Source: JBHIBR01 sp046759145 [NCBI: Nitrospinota bacterium] (GTDB lineage: Bacteria > UBA8248). From it: 5,343 nucleotides of DNA. Each line of letters begins with the position of its first letter. Within the stretch, counting starts at the first letter, position 1. The notes under the pieces are model-generated. The model was not told the origin of the DNA. It saw only the letters and a program-made list of their open reading frames with translations, and searched no databases. A program made the translations under genes and the position numbers. Location of the stretch: NCBI GenBank assembly GCA_046759145.1, contig JBHIBR010000150.1:1-5343 (forward strand), given 5' to 3'. This document shows, one piece after another, positions 1 through 5,343 of the stretch.

Positions 1-1194
1 TTCGAGCTCAGCGAGGAACATCGCGCTATCCGGAACCTGGCCCGAGAGTTCGCCCGCAACGAGGTGGCGCCCGTGGCCCCCGAGCGGGAGAAGATCCCCA
101 ACCCCGAGGACCGCACGCCCTGGGACCTGATCGAGAAGGCCTCCCGCCTCGGGCTGCGCACCCTCCCCTACCCGACCGAGTACGGCGGCGGGGGGGCAGA
201 CGTGCTCGCCTGCTGCATCGCGGGCGAAGAGCTCGCGGCGGGGGACCTGGGCTTCGCCGTCATCTTCGACCAGACCTGGAAGCTCGCCCACATCCTGGAG
301 GAGGCCCTGGGCCGCGCCCAGCGGGAGGAGTGGCTCCCGCGCCTGTGCCGGGACCACCGCTTCGTGACCGCCATCGCCCTGACGGAGCCGGGCTGCGGCT
401 CCGACCACCAGGGATACTACGACGACCCCTCCGTCGCGCTTCTGACCGCAGCCCGGCGGGAGGGCCGCGAGTGGGTCCTCCGGGGCCAGAAGCACTTCAT
501 CAGCAACGGGAGCACGGCCTCCCTCTACATCGTGGGCGCCCGCACAGACCTCTCCAAGACGCTCCGACAGAGCCTGAGCGGTTTCCTGGTGCCCCGCCAG
601 ACGCCCGGCTTTCGCGTCGGGCGCGTCCACGAGAAGATCGGCCAGCGCCTCGTGATGAACGCCGAGCTCCTCTTCGAGGGCGCGCGGCTCCCCGAGGAGG
701 CGCTGCTCCTGGGCGAAGGGAAGATGATGGGGGAGATCCGGGGCAGGCTCCTCGCCTGCGGGAAGCCCGAGGCGGCGGCCACCGCCCTCGGCGTGGGCCG
801 GGCGGCCTACGAGGCGGCGCTGGCCCACGCCCGGGAGCGGGTGCAGGGGGGAAGGCCCATCGTCGAGCATCAGGCCATCGCCATGATGCTTGCGGACATG
901 GCCATCGGGATCGACCTCGCCCGCACCCACATCCACAAGACCGCCTGGGCGGTGGACCACATGAGACCTTACGACTTCACCCTCGGCTGGAAGTGCAAGG
1001 TGTTCGCCTCCGAGGTGGCCTTCGAGTGCGCCCGCAAGGCGATGGAGATCCACGGAGGGGCGGGCATCATGCAGGAGCTGCCGGTGGAGAAGTACCTGCG
1101 GGACGCCAGCACATTCCTCCACTCGGACGGGACGAACCAGATGCTCCGCCTGCGGATCAGCCGGGCAGCCCAGGAGACGCCCTTCGCCTTCTGA
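1..1194 (+). CDS. Acyl-CoA dehydrogenase, start just upstream of window
   Basis: A flavoprotein that would oxidise an acyl-CoA thioester to the 2,3-enoyl-CoA and pass electrons to electron-transfer flavoprotein in the cytoplasm. The frame is open from base 1 and reads FELSEEHRAIRNLAREFA, the usual family N-terminus, so probably only a few codons are missing; the internal GTG at 64 is not the start. The visible 397 residues give the expected layout: N-terminal helices (about 1-120), beta domain (about 121-235) and C-terminal helices. Signature 1 is LTEPGCGSD (127-135) and FISNG (166-170) is the FAD-contacting strand. Signature 2 is at 349-368 (EIHGGAG ... EKYLRD). Oddities: the base position in the C-terminal DGT motif is Asp376 instead of Glu, the alternative isovaleryl-type Glu position appears to be Gly, and an unusual YYDDP segment (139-143) follows signature 1. 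The gene probably heads an operon with the next two. The family is certain; the substrate is unknown. Confidence 0.95.
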   Translation, partial: FELSEEHRAIRNLAREFARNEVAPVAPEREKIPNPEDRTPWDLIEKASRLGLRTLPYPTEYGGGGADVLACCIAGEELAAGDLGFAVIFDQTWKLAHILEEALGRAQREEWLPRLCRDHRFVTAIALTEPGCGSDHQGYYDDPSVALLTAARREGREWVLRGQKHFISNGSTASLYIVGARTDLSKTLRQSLSGFLVPRQTPGFRVGRVHEKIGQRLVMNAELLFEGARLPEEALLLGEGKMMGEIRGRLLACGKPEAAATALGVGRAAYEAALAHARERVQGGRPIVEHQAIAMMLADMAIGIDLARTHIHKTAWAVDHMRPYDFTLGWKCKVFASEVAFECARKAMEIHGGAGIMQELPVEKYLRDASTFLHSDGTNQMLRLRISRAAQETPFAF

Positions 1195-1243
1195 CGCCGG
1201 GGGCGTTTCAGCGGCGCGGGGGGGTGGGCCCGCTATGCGTGCG

Positions 1244-1251
1244 GGAGGTGA
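1244..1251 (+). promoter_or_regulatory. Shine-Dalgarno fixing the GTG start of the M20 gene
   Basis: GGAGGTGA is a near-perfect anti-16S match, with GGAGG ending six bases before the GTG at 1255. An in-frame TGA at 1249-1251 overlaps this site, so 1255 is the most upstream start possible. The two facts together decide the start. Confidence 0.85.
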
Positions 1252-1254
1252 ACG

Positions 1255-2622
1255 GTGGGGAGCTCCCTGGAGAAGGTCTTCGAGGCCATTGACGACCGCT
1301 TCGAGCGCTCGGTGGAGGAGCTCAAGGAACTGCTGCGCATCCCCACCCTGAGCATCGAGGGGAAGGGGATCGAGGAGGGGGCGCGCTACGTCCAGGGGCT
1401 TCTGGCCCGAGCGGGCCTGGAGGCGCGCATGCTCCTCTCCTCTGACCAGCCCGGGGGGCCTCCCGTGGTGTACGGGGAGCGGGAAGGCCCCCCCGGCGGC
1501 CGGACGGTCCTCCTCTATGGCCACTACGACGTCCAGTCCCCGGGCGACGAAGCTCTCTGGACGAGCCCCCCCTTCGAGCCCACCGTGCGCGAGGGGCGCC
1601 TCTACGCCCGGGGGAGCGCCGACAACAGGGGGCAGTTCTTCGCCCATCTGAAGGCCCTGGAGGCCTTGGACCAGGCGGGCGCCCAGGTGCCGGTCCGGGT
1701 GAAGATGATCCTGGAAGGGGAAGAGGAGGTGGGGAGCCCCCACCTGGAGGCTTTCGTCCGGGCCCACCCGGACCTCTTGCGGGCGGATGTGGTCTACTCC
1801 GCCGACGGCGGGATGCACCCGAGCGGGCGGCCCACGGTGTTCCTGGGCGCGCGGGGGATCCTCCCCGTCCGGGTGGTGGCGCGGGGCCCAAAGCGGGACG
1901 TGCACTCGGGCACTTACGGGGGCGCGGTCCCCAACCCCGCCTGGCGCCTTGTGGCCTTCCTGGCGGGCCTGCGGGATGCGCGGGGCCGGGTGCGCATCCC
2001 CGGCTTCTACGACGACGTCCGCCCGCTCGGCGCGGCCGACCGCGAAGCCCTCGCCCGGCTGCCGGATGAGGAGGAAAAAATCCTCCGAGACCTCGGCCTC
2101 GACGCTCTCTCCGACGACCACGAGGGGCGCTTCAGCGAGCGGGTGATGTTTCAACCCAACCTGAACGTGCGGGGGCTGGAGGGGGGAAGCCGCAACACCA
2201 TCATCCCCGCCTGGGTGGCGGCCAACCTGGACGTGCGCCTGGTCCCCCACCAGAAGGCAGACGACATTTTTACCAAAATCTGCGCCCACGCCCGGAGGGA
2301 GGGCTTTGGCGACCTGGAGATCATCCGCGAGGGAGGGTACAACCCTTCCTCCACCCCTCCGGACCACCCCGACGCCCGGGCCGTGGTGCGCGCCACGAGT
2401 CTCGCCTGGGCGGAGGAGGCGCTCGTGGTCCCCTCCCTCGGGGGGAGCGTCCCCGACTATGTCTTCACCGAGATCCTGGGCCTACCCAGCATCTGGGGCG
2501 CTTACGCCAACCACGACATGAACAACCACGCCCCCGACGAGAACCTTCGACTCGACTGCTTCCGAAACGCCATCCGCACCACGGCGGCGGCGCTCTTCGA
2601 GCTGGCGGGGGTCGGGAGCTAA
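1255..2622 (+). CDS. M20 family metallo-dipeptidase
   Basis: A 455-residue cytoplasmic di-zinc hydrolase of the carnosinase/dipeptidase branch of peptidase family M20, expected to cleave dipeptides or related amide bonds. The catalytic residues are all visible: His90 and Asp92 in GHYDVQ, bridging Asp123 in SADNRGQ, general base Glu157 and ligand Glu158 in EGEEEVGS, Asp184 in YSADGG, and His425 in MNNHAPDENL. His217 in DVHSGTYGG is the residue that reaches across the dimer in this branch. From memory, the spacing His-Asp-Glu (33, then 35) equals that of human CNDP2. The lid/dimerisation domain spans about 205-365, and GGSVPD (396-401) belongs to the substrate loop. The length is normal and there is no signal peptide. 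The GTG start has a strong ribosome site. It lies 60 bases after the acyl-CoA dehydrogenase and 20 before the molybdenum subunit, so co-transcription is likely. M20 members are often called acetylornithine deacetylase or desuccinylase; the motifs favour dipeptidase, but the real substrate is unproven. Confidence 0.93.
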   Translation: MGSSLEKVFEAIDDRFERSVEELKELLRIPTLSIEGKGIEEGARYVQGLLARAGLEARMLLSSDQPGGPPVVYGEREGPPGGRTVLLYGHYDVQSPGDEALWTSPPFEPTVREGRLYARGSADNRGQFFAHLKALEALDQAGAQVPVRVKMILEGEEEVGSPHLEAFVRAHPDLLRADVVYSADGGMHPSGRPTVFLGARGILPVRVVARGPKRDVHSGTYGGAVPNPAWRLVAFLAGLRDARGRVRIPGFYDDVRPLGAADREALARLPDEEEKILRDLGLDALSDDHEGRFSERVMFQPNLNVRGLEGGSRNTIIPAWVAANLDVRLVPHQKADDIFTKICAHARREGFGDLEIIREGGYNPSSTPPDHPDARAVVRATSLAWAEEALVVPSLGGSVPDYVFTEILGLPSIWGAYANHDMNNHAPDENLRLDCFRNAIRTTAAALFELAGVGS

Positions 2623-2642
2623 AGCCTTCGCTGGGCGGCGTC

Positions 2643-4931
2643 ATGGCGTTTGACCGCGTCTTGGGGCAAAGGCTCGCTCGTCTTGACGGCCCGCAGCAGG
2701 TTCTGGGCGAGGCGCAGTTCGTGGACGACCTCCAGCGCCCGGGCCTCCTCCACGGGGCCATCCTCCGCGCCGCTCACCCGCACGCCCGCGTCCTCAAGGT
2801 GGATGTCTCGCGCGCCCTGCGGCTGCGGGGCGTCGCGGGTGCCCTCACGGCGGCGGACATCCCCCACAACGCCTACGGCCCGATGATCGAGGACCAGCCC
2901 ATCCTCTGCGGCGACAAGGTCCGCTACCTGGGGGACCCGGTGGCCGCCGTCGCTGCCGAGAGCCTGGCCCTCGCCCGCGAGGCCCTGGACCTGATCCGCG
3001 TCGAGTACGAGCCCCTCCCCTCGGTCCACGACCCCGAGGAGGCCCTTCGACCCGGCGCCCCCCTCCTCCACGAGAACCACCCCACGGGCAACCTTCTCGC
3101 CGAGTTCAAGCTCCAGAAGGGAGACGCGGAGGCAGCCTTCGCCGAGGCAGACATCGTGGTGGAGGAGTGCTACACCACCCAGGACCAGGAGCACGCGGCG
3201 ATTGAGCCCCACGTCTGCCTGGCCACAGCCGACCACACGGGGAAGCTCACCGTGTACGCGGCTACCCAGCGCCCCTTCCGCTTCCGCACCGACTTGGCGA
3301 GCGTGCTCCAGCTCCCCATCTCCAAGGTGCGGATCATCTCCTGCCTCGTGGGCGGAGGGTTCGGGGGCAAGCACGAGATCATGCAGGAGGCGCTGGCTGG
3401 GCTCCTCGCTCTGAGGACGCGGCGACCCGTCAAATTCTGCTTCTCCCGGGAGGACGAATTCGTCGTCTCGACTTGCCGCCACCCCTTCCGCATGGAGTAC
3501 AAGACGGGCGTGCGGCGCAACGGAGCCATCGTGGCCCAGCAGGTCCGCATCCTGGCCGACTCGGGCCCCTACGCCACCGTGGGCGGGCAGACGATCGGGA
3601 AAGGGGTGTTGATGGCCCCGGGGCCTTACCGGGTGCCGAACCTCCGGGTCGAGGGCCAGCTCGTCTACACCAACAACGGCATCGGCGGCGCCGTCCGGGG
3701 CTTCGGGGCGACCCAGGTCGCCTTCGCCTCCGAGTGTCACATGGAAAGCCTGGCCCTGCGGTTGGGAATGGACCCCAGGGCGTTCCGGCTCAAGAACGCC
3801 CTGCGACCGGGCGACCGCGCCCACAGCGGGGACCTTCTCTCGAGCTGCGCCCTGGAAGAGACCATCGAGGCCGCGACGCGCTCGCTCGGCTGGGACGGGG
3901 AGGGATCCCCTGCAAAGAGGGAGGCGGGGCGCCCCAAGCGCCGGGGTTTTGGGATGGCTTCCATGATTTACCCCATCGGTTCCCTCTCCCACAACCCGAG
4001 CGCCGCCGTGGTGCGGATCAACGAGGACGGCACGGCCACCCTCTGGACAGGATGCGTGGATGTGGGGCAGGGCTCCACCGTGGCCCTCGGCATGATCGCC
4101 GCCGAGGAGCTCGGGATCCCCTTCGAGCACCTGACAATTGTCACAGGTGACACCGATCTGTGCCCCGGCGACTTCGGGAGCGTGGCGAGCCGGGTGACCC
4201 ACATCGGCGGGAACGCCGTGCGCCGCGCCGCCGCCCGGGCCAAGGAACAGCTCCTGGGGGCGGCGGCCAGCATGCTGGAGGCGGCTGTCGAGGACCTGGA
4301 GGTGGGAGGGGGGAAGGTGTGGGTGCGGGGAGCGCCCTCCCGTTCGATCCCCGCGCGGGATGCGGCCCGGAGGTCCTACCAGATGGGCCGCCCGCTCCTG
4401 GCCGAGGGGGTCTACAACCCGGACCCGGTCCCGCTCGACGAGCTCACAGGGCAGGGAAAGCCCTTCGAGTGCTACGTCTTCGCGACCCACGCGGCCGAGG
4501 TGCTTGTCGATGTGGAGACGGGCGAGGTGGGGGTGGTGCGGTTCGTCGCCGCCCACGACGTGGGCCGCGCCGTGAACCCCCTGAATGTGGAGGGACAGAT
4601 TGAGGGAGGCAGTCTCCAGGGCCTGGGGTTGGGGCTCATGGAGGACATCCTCCTCGAGGGCGGCCGGGCCCTGAACCCGAATCTCGCCGACTACTTGATC
4701 CCCACCTCCCTGGATGTGCCGGGTGAGCTGCGCTCCGTCATCGTGGAGTGCTTCGACCCCACGGGGCCCTTCGGCGCCAAGGGTGTGGCCGAGCCCGCCC
4801 TCAACCCCACGGCCCCTGCCCTCCTGAACGCCATCCGCAACGCCTGCGGGGCCCACATCACAGACCTCCCCGCCACGCCCGAGCGCATCTGGCGCGCGAT
4901 TCAGAAGGCCAAGGGGACGAGCCGTCCGTAG
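2643..4931 (+). CDS. Xanthine dehydrogenase-family molybdopterin-binding (large) subunit
   Basis: The 762-residue catalytic subunit of a molybdenum hydroxylase, which would insert water-derived oxygen into a C-H bond of an aromatic, N-heterocycle or aldehyde (or reduce an aromatic CoA ester). A hammerhead domain covers about 13-125, starting at RLDGPQQVLGEAQFVDDL. Two cofactor-binding domains follow. Landmarks are Gln209 (ATQ), GGGFGGK (237-243), AVRGFG with Arg352, CVDVGQG (471-477) and the C-terminal GAKGVAEP (711-718) with the catalytic base Glu717. His244 replaces the Glu802 of bovine xanthine oxidase. The Cys-bearing active-site loop of CO dehydrogenase form I is absent, so this is not a true CoxL. 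There is no twin-arginine signal, so it should be cytoplasmic. The ATG has only a weak GGGCGG ribosome site, but the preceding stop is 20 bases away, so translational coupling is plausible. No FAD or [2Fe-2S] partner gene lies on either side. The family is certain; the substrate is unknown. Confidence 0.95.
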   Translation: MAFDRVLGQRLARLDGPQQVLGEAQFVDDLQRPGLLHGAILRAAHPHARVLKVDVSRALRLRGVAGALTAADIPHNAYGPMIEDQPILCGDKVRYLGDPVAAVAAESLALAREALDLIRVEYEPLPSVHDPEEALRPGAPLLHENHPTGNLLAEFKLQKGDAEAAFAEADIVVEECYTTQDQEHAAIEPHVCLATADHTGKLTVYAATQRPFRFRTDLASVLQLPISKVRIISCLVGGGFGGKHEIMQEALAGLLALRTRRPVKFCFSREDEFVVSTCRHPFRMEYKTGVRRNGAIVAQQVRILADSGPYATVGGQTIGKGVLMAPGPYRVPNLRVEGQLVYTNNGIGGAVRGFGATQVAFASECHMESLALRLGMDPRAFRLKNALRPGDRAHSGDLLSSCALEETIEAATRSLGWDGEGSPAKREAGRPKRRGFGMASMIYPIGSLSHNPSAAVVRINEDGTATLWTGCVDVGQGSTVALGMIAAEELGIPFEHLTIVTGDTDLCPGDFGSVASRVTHIGGNAVRRAAARAKEQLLGAAASMLEAAVEDLEVGGGKVWVRGAPSRSIPARDAARRSYQMGRPLLAEGVYNPDPVPLDELTGQGKPFECYVFATHAAEVLVDVETGEVGVVRFVAAHDVGRAVNPLNVEGQIEGGSLQGLGLGLMEDILLEGGRALNPNLADYLIPTSLDVPGELRSVIVECFDPTGPFGAKGVAEPALNPTAPALLNAIRNACGAHITDLPATPERIWRAIQKAKGTSRP

Positions 4932-5011
4932 GACCCTCTAGAGGCCTTCCGCACAACCCTCCTCGATGGGACGCAAGGGCGACCGCCCGGCGGGCAGCTC
5001 CGAGCTCTCCG

Positions 5012-5040
5012 TTGACACCTCCCAGTTGCGAAGTTAGCTT
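5012..5040 (+). promoter_or_regulatory. Candidate sigma70-type promoter before the HAD gene
   Basis: A perfect -35 hexamer TTGACA (5012-5017) is followed by exactly 17 bases and then TAGCTT (5035-5040), which keeps the three most conserved -10 bases (T, A and final T). It lies in a locally less GC-rich part of the gap after the molybdenum subunit and points at the HAD gene. Transcription would begin near 5047, giving a leader of about 110 bases. It is a sequence match only; half of the -10 hexamer differs from consensus. Confidence 0.4.
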
Positions 5041-5041
5041 C

Positions 5042-5143
5042 CCCTTGCGCAGGGTGGCGGGCCTCGCCCTCCTGCTCGCCTCGGAGGCGTCGGACTACGT
5101 CACCGGGACCAACACCTTCGAGGACGGCGGGGGCCGGGTGTGA
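5042..5143 (+). pseudogene. Short-chain dehydrogenase (SDR) C-terminal remnant
   Basis: One frame of the gap reads PLRRVAGLALLLASEAS, then DYVTGTNTFEDGG, and stops at the TGA at 5141. This is the hallmark C-terminus of classical SDR oxidoreductases (FabG and glucose dehydrogenase type): a PLxR ... EVAGLALFLAS helix, then YVTG and a strand ending in DGG. The rest of the protein is missing: I see no Rossmann motif, YxxxK or conserved Asn motif upstream in any plus-strand frame. PLRRVAG looks shortened against the usual PLxRxGxPEEVAG, which would fit a small internal deletion as well. No ribosome site precedes the in-frame TTG (5045) or GTG (5054), so it is probably not translated. It could instead be the debris of a recombination or assembly join. 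Recognition of the motif is firm; the history is inferred. Confidence 0.7.
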
Positions 5144-5144
5144 G

Positions 5145-5151
5145 AGGGGAG
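5145..5151 (+). promoter_or_regulatory. Shine-Dalgarno fixing the GTG start of the HAD gene
   Basis: AGGGGAG lies five bases before the GTG at 5157. Reading back in that frame there is no ATG, GTG or TTG before the stop at 5013-5015, so 5157 is the first usable start. The site begins just after the stop codon of the SDR remnant. Confidence 0.75.
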
Positions 5152-5156
5152 CCGTC

Positions 5157-5343
5157 GTGGCGGGACTGCGGGCGGTCATCTTCGACTTCGATGGCGTGCT
5201 CGCCGACACCGAATCGCTCCACTTCCGCGCCCTCCGGGAGGTGGTCCAGGGTGAAGGGATGAGCCTCACCGAAGAGGAGTACAAAGAACGCTACCTCGCC
5301 CTCGACGACCGGGGCTTCTTCGAGCGCTTCCTGGCGGACCGCG
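5157..5343 (+). CDS. HAD-superfamily phosphatase/phosphomutase, truncated by window end
   Basis: The first 62 residues of a haloacid dehalogenase-superfamily enzyme, probably subfamily IA with a helical cap (beta-phosphoglucomutase or phosphoglycolate phosphatase relatives). Motif I is complete: strand AVIFDFDGVLADTE, with nucleophile Asp10 and acid/base Asp12, expected to form a phospho-aspartate with Mg2+. The following SLHFRALREV and the charged helical stretch with RYLALDDRGFFERF fit the start of the cap domain. Motifs II to IV lie beyond the window, so the substrate cannot be told. It probably belongs to a separate transcription unit: a 225-base gap, a possible promoter and an SDR remnant separate it from the molybdenum subunit gene. 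Confidence 0.9.
   Translation, partial: MAGLRAVIFDFDGVLADTESLHFRALREVVQGEGMSLTEEEYKERYLALDDRGFFERFLADR

Noticed and set aside
64-66. GTG as the start of the acyl-CoA dehydrogenase
   Set aside because: The 21 codons before it continue the conserved N-terminal helix of the family without a stop, so the true start is upstream of the window.
1195-1216. CGCCG ... CGGCG inverted repeat after the acyl-CoA dehydrogenase stop, considered as a terminator
   Set aside because: It has only a five-base stem with a 12-base loop and no T-run. Such matches are expected by chance at this GC content.
330-1292. A 320-codon plus-strand frame overlapping the acyl-CoA dehydrogenase
   Set aside because: It is a Pro/Arg/Gly-rich frame shadow with no motif, while the overlapping frame carries both acyl-CoA dehydrogenase signatures.
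1322-1891. A 189-codon minus-strand frame inside the M20 gene
   Set aside because: Its composition (Pro, Gly, Arg, Ser) is that of a GC-rich antisense shadow, and the sense frame holds all M20 metal ligands.
2070-2086. GGAGGA, five A, TCCTCC: a small hairpin with an A6 run and Shine-Dalgarno-like bases inside the M20 gene, considered as a slippage or frameshift site
   Set aside because: It simply encodes EEEKIL in a charged helix. The frame continues normally, no slippery heptamer lies in phase, and no useful alternative frame follows.
2619-4856. A 745-codon open frame on the minus strand, antisense to the molybdenum subunit gene
   Set aside because: It lies almost wholly within the certain coding region. 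With G or C at nearly every third position, stops are rare in the opposite frame. Its translation is rich in Gly, Arg, His, Val and Pro with no recognisable domain.
2643-4931. Naming the molybdenum subunit CoxL (CO dehydrogenase)
   Set aside because: The Cys-containing active-site loop of form I CO dehydrogenase is missing; the corresponding segment reads GGAVRGFG.
4935-4944. CCTCTAGAGG, a perfect 10-base palindrome just after the stop of the molybdenum subunit gene, considered as a terminator
   Set aside because: It has no loop and no following T-run, and the flanking bases do not extend the pairing.

Overview
This is a GC-rich bacterial window (roughly 70% GC by eye, with codon third positions almost all G or C). 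All genes lie on the plus strand, are closely packed and use GTG as well as ATG starts. The sequence does not identify the species. High GC with acyl-CoA catabolism and a molybdenum hydroxylase fits a soil, sediment or groundwater lineage such as Deltaproteobacteria/Desulfobacterota, Acidobacteria or Rokubacteria/NC10, but that is only an impression.

Layout. Bases 1-1194 hold an acyl-CoA dehydrogenase that is almost complete; its first few codons lie upstream of the window. After a 60-base gap with a strong Shine-Dalgarno comes an M20 family metallo-dipeptidase (1255-2622). Twenty bases later begins the large, molybdopterin-binding subunit of a xanthine dehydrogenase-family molybdenum hydroxylase (2643-4931). 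These three genes probably form one transcription unit. A 225-base gap follows. It contains a possible sigma70-type promoter (5012-5040) and, overlapping what would be its leader, a 33-codon remnant of the C-terminus of a short-chain dehydrogenase (5042-5143). A HAD-superfamily phosphatase then starts at 5157 and runs off the window end.

How the genes may work together. A flavin acyl-CoA dehydrogenase, an amide or peptide-bond hydrolase and a molybdenum hydroxylase could all serve catabolism of an organic acid or N-heterocycle, but nothing in the window fixes the substrate. The hydroxylase would normally need an FAD subunit and a [2Fe-2S] subunit, and neither is encoded here. The acyl-CoA dehydrogenase has Asp where the classical family has its catalytic Glu, and the hydroxylase has His where bovine xanthine oxidase has Glu802. 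Both changes suggest non-standard substrates.

I found no RNA gene, CRISPR array, insertion sequence, convincing terminator or clearly new multi-gene system. The points most worth a second look are the two active-site substitutions, the orphan molybdenum subunit and the short-chain dehydrogenase fossil.
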